From: Streptacidiphilus jeojiense
GTDB taxonomy: Bacteria > Actinomycetota > Actinomycetes > Streptomycetales > Streptomycetaceae
Assembly: GCF_000719095.1 (NCBI RefSeq)
Contig: NZ_JOEH01000035.1
Coordinates: 9,069 to 73,068, forward strand
Length of the DNA stretch: 64,000 bases
Direction: 5' to 3'
Numbering within the stretch: the first letter of the stretch is position 1; every line of letters starts with the position of its first letter. The notes under the pieces are model-generated. The model ran no database searches. It was given only the letters and a program-made list of their open reading frames with translations, and was not told the DNA's origin. Positions 36,048 to 44,475 of the stretch are shown piece after piece. The translations under genes were made by a program, and so were the position numbers.

Positions 36048-37504
36048 TGCTCGCTCGCCCTCTCCATCTCAAGTTCGACCTCGGTACCGCCGGCGGGAGC
36101 CGGACGTACCCGCGCGTGCCCGCCGTTGCGCTGCATCCGACCGATGATCGATCCGCGCACGCCCATCCTGTCCTCCGGCACGGAGTCCAGGTCGAAGCCG
36201 GGGCCGCGGTCGCGGACGAACACCCAGACGGTGTTCCCCTCGACCTCGGCGTACATCGAGACCGGCTCGCCGCCACCGTACTTGGCCGCGTTGACCAGCG
36301 CCTCCCTGGCGGCCTGCAACTGCACCACCAGTTTCTCGTCCATCGGGCAGTCGCCGACCACGATCACCTCCACCGGCACCCCGTGCAGGTCCTCCACCTC
36401 GGCGGCGACCTTGCGGGCGCACTCGGCCAGGGTGTCCGCGGCCGCCTCGGCCTCGTCGGCGTCGCTCGGCCGCCGGTAGAGCCACTGCCGCAGGTCCCGC
36501 TCCTGGGCGCGGGCCAGCCGGGTCACCTCCTTGGGGTCCTCGGCGTTGCGCATGATCAGGGTGAGCGTGTGCAGCACCGAGTCGTGCAGATGGGCGGCCA
36601 CCTCGGCGCGTTCCTGCGCCCTGATCCGCTCCCCGCGCTCGGTGCCCAGGTCCTGCCACATCCGCAGCAGGTACGGGCCGCCCAGCAGCAGCGCCCCGGC
36701 CAGCACCGCCAGCACGGCCTGGGCGACCTTGGCGAAGTCGGCCAGCGTCCCGGAGACGAACAGGAAGCCGACCACACCGGCCGCGACCAGCAGCACCCCG
36801 GCCAGGGTCCGCAGCACCGTGGAGCCGCGCTTGCTCTCGCCCAGCGAGAACCAGCGCGCCCAGCGCGCGTCGTCGGCCTGCCGCCAGACCACGGCGACCC
36901 CCAGGCCGGCCAGCAGTATCGGCCAGACGTAGGGCGAAGTCGCCTGCTTGGTCACGGTGTTGAGGAACACCAGCAGTCCGGCGACGACGGCGATCAGCGC
37001 CAGCAGCGGGCCGCGGTGCTCCTCGTCCTCCGCGGAGCCCGGCCCGGTGGCCGGACGGGTCGAGCCGGCGCCGGGGGCGCTCTGCCCGTCCACGGTCGGC
37101 TCGCCCTGGATGGTCTGCTGCAGCAGCTGGCGGACCCGGCGCAGCCCGCGCTGCTGCTTCTCCAGCGAGTACGGGCCGATGTTGCCGACCTGCCAGGTCG
37201 TCGCGGGAGCCGCACCGGCGCGCAGCCCCATCGGCACCGCGAACCAGAAGGCCGCGTACAGCAGCGCCCCCAGCCCGTTGCCCAGCAGCAGCACCACGAA
37301 GGCGACCCGCACCCAGAACCGGCCGACACCCAGGTGCGCCGCGAGCCCGTTGGCCACCCCGCCGAGCATCCGCCCGTCCGGGATCCGGTACAGCTTGCGC
37401 ACCGGCGCGGGTCCCGGCGCAGGCTCCGGCGCGGGAGCGGGTCCGGGCGCAGGCGCGGACGCCGCTGCCTGCGCGGGATCGGGGTCGAAGTCGGTGGCTG
37501 CCAC
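36044..37504 (-). CDS. Sensor histidine kinase with N-terminal PspC domain
   Basis: A 486-residue membrane kinase. After an Ala/Pro linker, residues 35-95 are a PspC domain (KLYRIPDGRMLGGVANGLAAHL, then a helix FVVLLLGNGLGALLYAAFW). Further helices lie near 165-185, 192-208 and 235-285. The HisKA_3 dimerisation box holds the phospho-accepting His307 (VAAHLHDSVLHTL), and the GHKL ATPase follows (AREALVNAAKYG N-box, DRGPGFD G-box). This NarL-family kinase pairs with the downstream regulator. PspC fusion suggests sensing of envelope or membrane stress. A second PspC gene diverges 114 bases away. Confidence 0.93.
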   Translation of the reverse strand: MAATDFDPDPAQAAASAPAPGPAPAPEPAPGPAPVRKLYRIPDGRMLGGVANGLAAHLGVGRFWVRVAFVVLLLGNGLGALLYAAFWFAVPMGLRAGAAPATTWQVGNIGPYSLEKQQRGLRRVRQLLQQTIQGEPTVDGQSAPGAGSTRPATGPGSAEDEEHRGPLLALIAVVAGLLVFLNTVTKQATSPYVWPILLAGLGVAVVWRQADDARWARWFSLGESKRGSTVLRTLAGVLLVAAGVVGFLFVSGTLADFAKVAQAVLAVLAGALLLGGPYLLRMWQDLGTERGERIRAQERAEVAAHLHDSVLHTLTLIMRNAEDPKEVTRLARAQERDLRQWLYRRPSDADEAEAAADTLAECARKVAAEVEDLHGVPVEVIVVGDCPMDEKLVVQLQAAREALVNAAKYGGGEPVSMYAEVEGNTVWVFVRDRGPGFDLDSVPEDRMGVRGSIIGRMQRNGGHARVRPAPAGGTEVELEMERASEQ

Positions 37505-37534
37505 ACCACGATCGTCACACGTCCGGAGCGCTGC

Positions 37535-37557
37535 GGGTATCTACCGAGGGGGTATCT
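37535..37557. promoter_or_regulatory. Direct repeat GGGTATCT x2 in the PspC divergent promoter
   Basis: GGGTATCT at 37535-37542 and 37550-37557, 15 bases apart start to start, in the 114-bp gap between the kinase and the plus-strand PspC gene. A plausible binding site for the adjacent response regulator; untested. Confidence 0.4.
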
Positions 37558-37618
37558 CAGGGTCCGGTCAGGGAGATGCCTGATGGGCTCCGGGCTCCCG
37601 GGGCAGCAGGATGGAGGC

Positions 37619-39028
37619 ATGAAGGACGAGACGCCTCCGCCACCGGCACCACCCCAGGCCGGCCCGCAGCCGGCCCGCGCCGCACGGCCCCCGCTGGAAC
37701 GCAGCCGCGACCGCCGCGTGGTGGCCGGGGTCTGCGGCGGCCTGGGCCGGCACCTGGACATCGACCCGGTGGTGTTCCGGGTGGTGATCGCCGTGCTCTG
37801 CCTCTCCGGCGGCGTCGGACTGTTCATCTACGGCCTGGCCTGGCTGATCGTCCCGGTCGAGCGGACCAGGCGGAACGAGCTGCAGCGGCTGCTGTCCGGA
37901 CGGGTGGACGGCCAGTCGCTCGGCGCGGTGCTGGTGACCGTGCTGGGCACCGGCATCTTCTTCTCCTACATGGGCAGCACCGGCCACATCTTCCCGCTGA
38001 CCCTGATCGCCCTGCTGGCCTTCGCCGCGCTGCGCTACGACCCGGCCAAGCACCCGCGCCGCTGGGAGCAGCCGGTCATCGGCGCGGCCGACGAGGCCGA
38101 GTCGGCCGGCGGCGGTGTGGAGGGCTCGGTCTTCGGCCTGAAGTTCCGCACCAGCCCGCCGTCGGCGCCCCCGGAGCAGCCCACCGTGCCGGTCCCGCCG
38201 TCGGCCCCGGCCTGGTGGCAGAGGGCCGACCCGATGGAGAAGCGCCCCGCCGGCGACCCGCCGCCGCAGGACGGCGCGCCCACCGTCGGCCTGCTCAAGG
38301 AACCCGAGGACGCCGCTCCGCGCGACGCGGACCCGACCGAGCCGCTGCCTCCGTACACCCCGCCGCAGCCCCCGCCGGCGCCCCGGGCGCCCGCGCCGGT
38401 CCCCGCCCGCCGGCGGACCCGCCAGCGGTCCTTCCTCGGCTCGGCCTTCTTCTTCCTGGCCCTCATCACCGGCAGCGCGGTGTGGTGGGTCGCCGCCAAG
38501 GACAACCGCCCGGTCAACGTGCTGGCGGTACTGGCCGCCGCGCTGCTGGTGCTGGGCCTGGGCCTGGTGGTCTGCTCCTTCTGGGGGCGGGGCCGCAGCC
38601 TGGCGGTGTGGGCCACGCTGCTCACCCTCGCGGTCACCGCCGTCGGCGCGGGGCCGGTCCACCTGCGCACCGCCTACCAGCACATGACCTGGACCCCGGT
38701 CACGGCCGGCACGGTGCAGCCCAGCTATCAGCTGGACGGCGGCGACGCCACGCTGGACCTCAGCGCCGCCGCACCGGCCGCCGGGCAGACCGTGAGCACC
38801 AGGGTCCATCTCGACTTCGGCAAGCTCACCGTGATCGTGCCGCCGGGCACCGAGCTCAGGATCGACGCCCACGTCGGCATCGGCAGCATCCGGCTCCCCG
38901 ACGACAGCAGCGCCGGAGGCGTCTCGACCAGCCGCACCGCGGACATCGCCCCCGAGGCCGCGGCCAAGCACGGAACCGTCAGCCTCGACCTGAACGTCGG
39001 CGTCGGAGACCTGGAGGTCACCCAGTGA
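37619..39028 (+). CDS. PspC domain membrane protein with LiaF/toastrack-like C-terminus
   Basis: A 469-residue membrane protein. The PspC domain (about 20-80) has LERSRDRRVVAGVCGGLGRHL and a helix GVGLFIYGLAWLIV. More helices lie near 105-135. A long Pro-rich cytoplasmic linker (about 160-265) and further helices near 275-345 follow. The beta-rich C-terminus (VHLDFGKLTVIVPPGTE, GIGSIRLPDD, LDLNVGVGDLEVTQ) resembles the toastrack/LiaF-C fold that signals to three-component systems. The ATG at 37619 has GGAGG only one base away; an ATG at 37583 with GGGAG seven bases upstream would add 12 residues and is a serious alternative. Likely a regulator of the divergent kinase. Confidence 0.85.
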   Translation: MKDETPPPPAPPQAGPQPARAARPPLERSRDRRVVAGVCGGLGRHLDIDPVVFRVVIAVLCLSGGVGLFIYGLAWLIVPVERTRRNELQRLLSGRVDGQSLGAVLVTVLGTGIFFSYMGSTGHIFPLTLIALLAFAALRYDPAKHPRRWEQPVIGAADEAESAGGGVEGSVFGLKFRTSPPSAPPEQPTVPVPPSAPAWWQRADPMEKRPAGDPPPQDGAPTVGLLKEPEDAAPRDADPTEPLPPYTPPQPPPAPRAPAPVPARRRTRQRSFLGSAFFFLALITGSAVWWVAAKDNRPVNVLAVLAAALLVLGLGLVVCSFWGRGRSLAVWATLLTLAVTAVGAGPVHLRTAYQHMTWTPVTAGTVQPSYQLDGGDATLDLSAAAPAAGQTVSTRVHLDFGKLTVIVPPGTELRIDAHVGIGSIRLPDDSSAGGVSTSRTADIAPEAAAKHGTVSLDLNVGVGDLEVTQ

Positions 39029-39354
39029 AGCGCCATCAGCTCGACCTGTTCTCGCTGATCGCGGGGCTGGCCTTCGTCGCCATCGCCGTGCTCTACCTGC
39101 TGGACGCCGCCGGGCAGTTGAGCGTCAACGGCCGCCTGGTGATCCCGCTGCTGCTGGTCGCGCTCGGGGTGGCCGGACTGGCCGGGGCCATCTACCGGAT
39201 AGCGCGGGGCCAGCGCGAGAACCTGCCGGAGGAGCCCGCGGGGACCCCTGCGGCCGGCTCACCCTCCGGGGAGCACCCGTACCGCTACGACGACCTCTCC
39301 ACCGACCTGGACTCGCTCGGGCTGCTGGACGAGGACCCCGAACGCAGGCTGTGA
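39025..39354 (+). CDS. Small membrane protein downstream of PspC gene
   Basis: A 109-residue protein from a GTG at 39025 that overlaps the PspC gene stop (GTGA), so it is translationally coupled. Two hydrophobic helices (LFSLIAGLAFVAIAVLYLL and LVIPLLLVALGVAGLAGAIY) are followed by a hydrophilic acidic tail ending DEDPERRL. It looks like an accessory subunit of the PspC module; I do not recognise a named family. Its 3' end overlaps the convergent DoxX gene by 70 bases. Confidence 0.8.
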   Translation: MKRHQLDLFSLIAGLAFVAIAVLYLLDAAGQLSVNGRLVIPLLLVALGVAGLAGAIYRIARGQRENLPEEPAGTPAAGSPSGEHPYRYDDLSTDLDSLGLLDEDPERRL

Positions 39355-39827
39355 GCCCCGGCCGCATGGCGCCGCCGGGACGCCAGCCACCCGTCCAGCG
39401 ACAGGTACGGCGTCCCGGCCAGCACCAGCGGCACCCAGGCCATCAGGTAGATCAGGTCGTTGCCCAGGTAGTAGGGGTGCACCTGCCAGCTCACGGTCAG
39501 CCAGAAGCTCAGGTTCAGCAGCACCCCGCCGAACGCCGCGATCCGCCCCAGCAGCCCGAAGAGAGCCCCGAGGCCCACCGCGAGCTCGCCTATCGCAATG
39601 GCCAGGGCGAAGCCGGTGGGCGCCTTCAGGGCGAGGTCAAGCAGCGGACCGATCGGGCTGCCGGCCTTGACGCCCGTGGTCATCGAGGCGAAGGAGGTCG
39701 GATCGCTCAGCCCGGCCAGGTAGTGCGAGTCGGTGAGCTTGTCCAGCCCCGCATAGATGAAGGTCACCCCCAGGAAGAGCCGGAGCGGCAGCAGCGCGTA
39801 CCGGGTCGCCTTCTCTGACAGATCCAT
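39285..39827 (-). CDS. DoxX family membrane protein
   Basis: A 180-residue four-helix membrane protein. LPLRLFLGVTFIYAGLDKLTDSHYL carries the conserved DoxX first helix with its Phe/Ala-Gly-Lys pattern, and AIAIGELAVGLGALFGLLGRIAAFGGVLLN the second and third helices. DoxX proteins take part in membrane redox or thiosulfate/sulfide chemistry in some organisms; the role here is unknown. The ATG at 39827 has GGTGGAG upstream; upstream in-frame starts (39863 and beyond) would read through a palindrome and the dispersed repeat. The C-terminus is a Ser/Arg-rich tail read opposite the neighbouring gene. Confidence 0.85.
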   Translation of the reverse strand: MDLSEKATRYALLPLRLFLGVTFIYAGLDKLTDSHYLAGLSDPTSFASMTTGVKAGSPIGPLLDLALKAPTGFALAIAIGELAVGLGALFGLLGRIAAFGGVLLNLSFWLTVSWQVHPYYLGNDLIYLMAWVPLVLAGTPYLSLDGWLASRRRHAAGAHSLRSGSSSSSPSESRSVERSS

Positions 39828-39843
39828 GCTGGTCTCCACCTCT

Positions 39844-39858
39844 CGAACTGACCGTTCG
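39844..39858. promoter_or_regulatory. Palindrome CGAAC-N5-GTTCG upstream of the DoxX gene
   Basis: CGAACTGACCGTTCG, perfect 5-base arms, 17 bases upstream of the DoxX start codon on the minus strand. Its position suits a repressor site overlapping the transcription start. No adjacent regulator gene. Confidence 0.35.
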
Positions 39859-39927
39859 TACATCTGTCCCCTACGCACGGGTGCAACGCAAGGTTCAGTT
39901 CGCGGGTGCAGCATGTGCCGGGCTTGT

Positions 39928-40001
39928 CGCGCAGTTCCCCGCGCCCCTGCCATGTGCAACTGAGCCAGTTGCAGCCCCCCAGGGGCGCGGGGAACTGCGC
40001 G
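39928..40001. repeat. Dispersed GC repeat, copies 5 and 6, as an inverted pair
   Basis: 39928-39949 and 39980-40001 are perfect 22-bp reverse complements with a 30-base loop, lying between the aldolase-like gene end (40046) and the DoxX start (39827). Probably a terminator for the aldolase-like gene on the minus strand. Confidence 0.88.
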
Positions 40002-40045
40002 ACCAGCCAACTACGGCCCGCAGCAGAGAGCGGAACAGAAACCCC

Positions 40046-40852
40046 CTACTCGAACGCCCCGACCAACGCATCCCCGTGCCCGGCGACCAGCGGCTGGTAG
40101 TTGATCCACGCCACCAGGTCGTTGCCCAGCTGATCCCTGGTGCGCACAGCGTTCTCGTGGTCCACCAGCACCGGCTTGCCCGCCGCCCTGGCCATCAGCT
40201 GCACCTGGCAGGACCGCTCCATGGTGATGAACCACCACGCGGCCGCGTCCACCGAGTCGCCCACCGTCAGCAGCCCGTGGTTCCGCAGGATCACCGCCTT
40301 GTGGCCGGCCAGGGCGACGGCTATCCGGCGGCCCTCCTCCTGGTCCAGCACCACCCCGGTGTAGTCGTCGAACAGCGCATGGCTCTCGTAGAAGGCGCAG
40401 ACGTCCTGGGTGATCGGCTCCAGCAGCTCGCCCAGCGCGGACAGCGTCTTGCCGTAGAGGGAGTGGCTGTGCGCGGCCGCCACCACGTCCGGACGGGCCG
40501 CGTGCACCTGCGAGTGGATCGCGAAGGCCGCGGCGTTGACGTGGTGGCGGCCCTGGACGACCTGGCCGTCGTGGTTCACCAGGATCAGATCGCCGACCGT
40601 GATCCGCTTGAAGGACATCCCGAACGGATTCACCCAGAAGTGGTCGGTCCACTCGGGGTCCCTGGCGGTGATGTGCCCGGCCACGCCCTCCTCGAAGCCG
40701 AACCTGCCGAACAGCCGCAGCGCCACCACCAGCCGCTCCTTGCGGTGCTGCCGCTCCTCCTCCACGGTCGCGAACTTCTGCGGCAGCGCGAACTGCAACT
40801 GGTCCATGGGCACGGGCCCCGGCGGCGGGTTGGTCACGGCGGCTCTCCTCAT
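40046..40852 (-). CDS. Class II aldolase/adducin family protein
   Basis: A 268-residue cytosolic protein of the zinc-dependent class II aldolase fold. It has GVAGHITARDPE (substrate loop), zinc-ligand-type histidines in AAHSHSLYGK and the third in ILRNHGLLTVG, and the acidic base region near FYESHALFDDY. The family includes fuculose-phosphate aldolase and methylthioribulose dehydratase; the long N-terminus (LVVALRLFGRFGFEEG) is more like the non-sugar 'aldolase/adducin' group, so the substrate is open. The ATG at 40852 with AGGAC upstream is preferred over 40894. Confidence 0.87.
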   Translation of the reverse strand: MRRAAVTNPPPGPVPMDQLQFALPQKFATVEEERQHRKERLVVALRLFGRFGFEEGVAGHITARDPEWTDHFWVNPFGMSFKRITVGDLILVNHDGQVVQGRHHVNAAAFAIHSQVHAARPDVVAAAHSHSLYGKTLSALGELLEPITQDVCAFYESHALFDDYTGVVLDQEEGRRIAVALAGHKAVILRNHGLLTVGDSVDAAAWWFITMERSCQVQLMARAAGKPVLVDHENAVRTRDQLGNDLVAWINYQPLVAGHGDALVGAFE

Positions 40853-40926
40853 GGTGGTGTCCTGAGCCTGGAAGCTACCCCTGAGTACCAGCAATGACCA
40901 GAGCCGACCACGGCCGGAAACGCGAC

Positions 40927-40959
40927 GTCGCCGCCGCCCGCTGAGCGGACGACGGCGAC
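40927..40959 (-). terminator. Hairpin downstream of guaA
   Basis: GTCGCCGCCGCCCGCT (40927-40942) pairs with 40944-40959 at 14 of 16 positions. It lies 30-60 bases after the guaA stop on the minus strand and before the next gene. Confidence 0.5.
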
Positions 40960-40990
40960 GGCAGGGCCCTGCGGGAGCAGCCGAAGGCGG

Positions 40991-42580
40991 CTACTCCCAC
41001 TCGATGGTGCCCGGCGGCTTGCTGGTGACGTCCAGCACGACCCGGTTCACGTCGGCGACCTCGTTGGTGATCCGGGTGGAGATCTTCGCCAGCACCTCGT
41101 AGGGCACCCGGGACCAGTCGGCGGTCATGGCGTCCTCGGAGGAGACCGGGCGCAGCACGATCGGGTGGCCGTAGGTGCGGCCGTCGCCCTGGACGCCGAC
41201 CGAGCGGACGTCCGCGAGCAGCACCACCGGGCACTGCCAGATCGAGCGGTCCAGCCCGGCCGCGGTCAGCTCGGCGCGGGCGATGGCGTCGGCCTCGCGG
41301 AGCAGGTCGAGCCGCTCCTTGGTGACCTCGCCGACGATGCGGATGCCCAGCCCCGGACCGGGGAACGGCTGCCGCTGGACGATCTCGTCGGGCAGGCCGA
41401 GCTCGGCGCCGACCATCCGGACCTCGTCCTTGAACAGCTTGCGCAGCGGTTCGACCAGCTGGAACTGCAGGTCCTCGGGGAGGCCGCCGACATTGTGGTG
41501 CGACTTGATGTTGGCGGTGCCGGTGCCGCCGCCGGACTCCACCACGTCCGGGTAGAGGGTGCCCTGGACCAGGAACTCCACCGACTCGCCGGAGGCGCCG
41601 GCCTCGGCCACGATCTCGCTCGCGGCCTGCTCGAATACCCGGATGAACTCCCGGCCGATGATCTTGCGCTTCTGCTCCGGGTCGGACACCCCGGCCAGCG
41701 CGGTCAGGAAGCGCTCCTCGGCGTCGACGACCTTCAGCTGCACGCCGGTGGCGGCCACGAAGTCCTTCTCGACCTGCTCGGACTCGCCCTTGCGCATCAG
41801 CCCGTGGTCGACGTAGACGCAGGTCAGCTGGGCGCCGATGGCCTTCTGCACCAGCGCGGCGGCGACCGCGGAGTCCACGCCGCCGGAGAGGCCGCAGATG
41901 GCGCGCTTGTCGCCGACCTGGGCCCGGATCAGCGCGACCTGCTCCTCCACCACATTGGTGGTGGTCCAGGACGGGGCGATGCCGGCGCCGCGGTAGAGGA
42001 AGTGCTCCAGGATCTGCTGGCCGTGCGTGGAGTGCAGCACCTCTGGGTGGTACTGGACGCCGTAGAGCTTGCGGGCGTCGTCCTCGAAGGCGGCGACCGG
42101 GACCACCCCGGTGGAGGCGGTGACGGTGAACCCGGGAGGGGCGGCGGAGCAGGCGTCGCCGTGCGACATCCACACCGACTGCTCGGCCGGGGTGCCCTCG
42201 AACAGGGTCGATCCGGGGCGGGAGACGGTCAGCTCGGTCCGGCCGTACTCGCGGGCGCCGCTGTTGTCGACGGTGCCGCCGAGCGCCACCGCCATCAGCT
42301 GGAAGCCGTAGCACATGCCGAAGACCGGGACCCCGGCCTCGAAGATCGCCCGCTCCAGCACCGGGGCACCCTCGGCGTACACCGAGGACGGCCCGCCGGA
42401 GAGGATGATCGCCGCCGGCTTCTTCGCCAGCATCTCGGCGACCGGCATGGTCGAGGGGACGATCTCGCTGTAGACCCGGGCCTCGCGCACCCGGCGCGCG
42501 ATGAGCTGGGCGTACTGGGCGCCGAAGTCGACGACGAGCACGGTGTCTGTCGTCTGGTGGTCGGGGGTCGCGATTGCCAC
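40991..42580 (-). CDS. guaA: GMP synthase (glutamine-hydrolysing)
   Basis: GuaA (529 residues) aminates XMP to GMP. The class I glutamine amidotransferase domain comes first (nucleophile Cys90 in [10 protein letters not shown], His-Glu in [10 protein letters not shown]). The ATP pyrophosphatase P-loop [12 protein letters not shown] is near 235, and the GMP synthase C-terminal dimerisation domain ends in the canonical PPGTIEWE. All motifs are intact. The start [13 protein letters not shown] follows AAGG upstream. It is transcribed away from the aldolase-like gene and follows the pst cluster. Confidence 0.98.
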   Translation of the reverse strand: MAIATPDHQTTDTVLVVDFGAQYAQLIARRVREARVYSEIVPSTMPVAEMLAKKPAAIILSGGPSSVYAEGAPVLERAIFEAGVPVFGMCYGFQLMAVALGGTVDNSGAREYGRTELTVSRPGSTLFEGTPAEQSVWMSHGDACSAAPPGFTVTASTGVVPVAAFEDDARKLYGVQYHPEVLHSTHGQQILEHFLYRGAGIAPSWTTTNVVEEQVALIRAQVGDKRAICGLSGGVDSAVAAALVQKAIGAQLTCVYVDHGLMRKGESEQVEKDFVAATGVQLKVVDAEERFLTALAGVSDPEQKRKIIGREFIRVFEQAASEIVAEAGASGESVEFLVQGTLYPDVVESGGGTGTANIKSHHNVGGLPEDLQFQLVEPLRKLFKDEVRMVGAELGLPDEIVQRQPFPGPGLGIRIVGEVTKERLDLLREADAIARAELTAAGLDRSIWQCPVVLLADVRSVGVQGDGRTYGHPIVLRPVSSEDAMTADWSRVPYEVLAKISTRITNEVADVNRVVLDVTSKPPGTIEWE

Positions 42581-42637
42581 AGGGCGGCCTTCCGGCGGTG
42601 CGATGGGGGGAGCCCCATCCTACCGTCGCCCGCGCGA

Positions 42638-43525
42638 TCAGCCGAAACGCCCGTTGACGTAGTCCGCCGTGCGCGGGTCCGCCGGGTCTCCGAACACCTG
42701 CTCGGTGTCGCCCGCCTCGACGATCCGCCCCGGGGTGTCGTGGGTCGCCAGGAAGAAGGCGCAGGACTGCGACACCCGCTGGGCCTGCTGCATGTTGTGG
42801 GTGACGATCACGATGGTGAGCCGTCCGCGCAGCTCCGCGATGGTCTCCTCGACCCGGCGGGTGGAGGTGGGGTCCAGCGCCGAGCAGGGCTCGTCCATCA
42901 GCAGCACGTCCGGGGAGACCGCCAGCGAGCGGGCGATGCAGAGCCGCTGCTGCTGGCCGCCGGAGAGCGAGCCGCCGGGGGTGCGCAGCCGGTTGCGGAC
43001 CTCGTTCCACAGCCCGGCCCGCTCCAGGCTGGACTGCACCAGGTGGTCGCGGTGGTCCCGGCTCACCTTGATCCCGGCCAGCTTCAGCCCGCTGGCGACG
43101 TTGTCGTACAGCGACATGCCGGGGAAGGGGTTGGGCCGCTGGAAGACCATCCCGATCCGGCGCCGGACGTCGGCCGGGCGCCGGCCCGGGGCGTAGACGT
43201 CCTCCCCGTCCAGCAGCACCTCGCCGGCCAGGCCCGCGGTGCGGACCATCTCGTGCATCCGGTTGAGGATGCGCAGATAGGTGGACTTGCCGCAGCCGGA
43301 CGGGCCGATCAGCGCGGTGACCTGTCCCGGCTGCATGGTGAGCGAGACCCGGTCCAGCACCTTGTGGGTGCCGAACCAGGCCGAGACGCCCCGGCTCTCC
43401 AGCCCGTACAGCGGGGTTCCCCCGGACGGGCGCTCGACGCCGGGCAGGACGATGGTGTCGGTCGCGTCGGCGGCGTCGATCGCGGCCATGGGGACGGTCG
43501 GGTCCGCAGCTGCGGTGTCGCTCAT
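42638..43525 (-). CDS. pstB: Phosphate ABC transporter ATPase
   Basis: A 295-residue PstB. It has Walker A GPSGCGKST, the Q-loop VFQRPNPFPG typical of PstB, the signature LSGGQQQRLCIARSL, Walker B VLLMDEPCSALDP and the H-loop IVTHNMQQAQRVS. The first 45 residues are an acidic/Ala-rich extension. It is the last gene of the pst cluster, separated from pstA by a binding protein and a sortase-like gene, an unusual order. Probable function is ATP hydrolysis for inorganic phosphate import. No phoU follows. Confidence 0.96.
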   Translation of the reverse strand: MSDTAAADPTVPMAAIDAADATDTIVLPGVERPSGGTPLYGLESRGVSAWFGTHKVLDRVSLTMQPGQVTALIGPSGCGKSTYLRILNRMHEMVRTAGLAGEVLLDGEDVYAPGRRPADVRRRIGMVFQRPNPFPGMSLYDNVASGLKLAGIKVSRDHRDHLVQSSLERAGLWNEVRNRLRTPGGSLSGGQQQRLCIARSLAVSPDVLLMDEPCSALDPTSTRRVEETIAELRGRLTIVIVTHNMQQAQRVSQSCAFFLATHDTPGRIVEAGDTEQVFGDPADPRTADYVNGRFG

Positions 43526-43539
43526 CGCGTCTCTCCGTG

Positions 43540-44475
43540 TCAGTAGAGGTTGGGAAGCAGCGCTGCCGCGTTCTCGTAGACGCTCCAGAGCAGCGCCAGC
43601 ACCACCGGGGCCCCGGCCAGGTAGGCGGCCTGCCGGTGCCAGAGCCTGGAGCCGAGGGTGACCAGCAGCACCGCGCCCAGCAGCGCCAGCGACCACAGCT
43701 GCAGCGGCGCCAGCCCGTAGTCGTCGGAGGCCAGCGCCTTGTCCTGGGCGACGACGGCCGGACGGCCGCCCGGGTTGGGCGCCGCGGTTCCGTCGAGCCG
43801 GGCGCCGACGGTCGTGGTACCGGTGGGGATCCAGCTGGAGTTCCCGGTGACCAGGACCAGCCGGGAGGCCGCGGTGTCGGTGATCGGGTGGCTGCCGTCG
43901 CCGAAGGCGTCGACGGTGTAGCTGAACCGGCCCTGCCCGGTGGTGGCGTAGATCTTGTCGCCGGTGCGGAGCGAGGTGATGGCGCCGAACGGGGCACCGA
44001 AGGTGACGGTGCGTCCGTAGAGCACGCTGACGCCCTGCTGGCCCGGGAGCGCGGTGTCCCTGCGGTGTCCGGGGCCGCGCATCAGGTCCCGCCCGGTGGT
44101 GCCCTCGACCACCACGGTCGAGTGCAGCCCGATGGCCGGGATGTCGATCACGGCGACCGGCGCGCCGTCGGGGGCGCTGCCGGTCGGCGCGACGGCGTTG
44201 CCGAGGTCGAGCGCGAAGGACTTGTAGGAGGTGGACTGGAAGTGCTGCTCCTGCAGGCCCGCGAAGGCGAGCAGGAAGACCGCGAATCCGACCAGCAGGA
44301 AGCCCAGCAGGCTGACCGCGGTGGCGGTCCGCAGCAGCCGGCGGCGCCCCGGTGTCGCCGGGGGCCGGCGGGGACGCACCGGCGCCGGGTCGGCCGCGGT
44401 GGCCGGGACCGCGGGGGGTTCCGGCGGCGCCGGAGGGGCAGTGACCGCGGGGCGGTCCAGCGGTGGGGCGCTCAT
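43540..44475 (-). CDS. Catalytically degenerate class E sortase-like membrane protein
   Basis: A 311-residue protein in the pst operon. After a Pro/Ala-rich cytoplasmic N-terminus and a helix at about 48-73, residues 105-228 follow the sortase pattern: IDIPAIGLHSTVVVEGTTG, LMRGPGHRRDTALPGQQG, GAPFGAITSLRTGDKIY. The catalytic positions are lost: the AGHRTTYG histidine is Arg155 (LYGRTVTFG) and the TLTTC cysteine is Gly211 (LVLVTGNSS). The last 55 residues form two more helices (around 258-276 and 284-305), not usual for sortases. It cannot be a transpeptidase as drawn; a scaffold or receptor-docking role is possible. Start ATG overlaps the PstS stop (ATGA). Confidence 0.8.
   Translation of the reverse strand: MSAPPLDRPAVTAPPAPPEPPAVPATAADPAPVRPRRPPATPGRRRLLRTATAVSLLGFLLVGFAVFLLAFAGLQEQHFQSTSYKSFALDLGNAVAPTGSAPDGAPVAVIDIPAIGLHSTVVVEGTTGRDLMRGPGHRRDTALPGQQGVSVLYGRTVTFGAPFGAITSLRTGDKIYATTGQGRFSYTVDAFGDGSHPITDTAASRLVLVTGNSSWIPTGTTTVGARLDGTAAPNPGGRPAVVAQDKALASDDYGLAPLQLWSLALLGAVLLVTLGSRLWHRQAAYLAGAPVVLALLWSVYENAAALLPNLY

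Noticed and set aside
40875..43997. A 1040-residue minus-strand open frame across guaA and pstB
   Set aside because: It is the shadow frame of guaA and pstB; the protein is Arg/Pro/Gly-rich with no motifs, while both real genes are complete in another frame.
43540..44475. Annotating the sortase-like protein as an active sortase
   Set aside because: The positions of the catalytic His and Cys are Arg and Gly, so transpeptidase activity is not supported.
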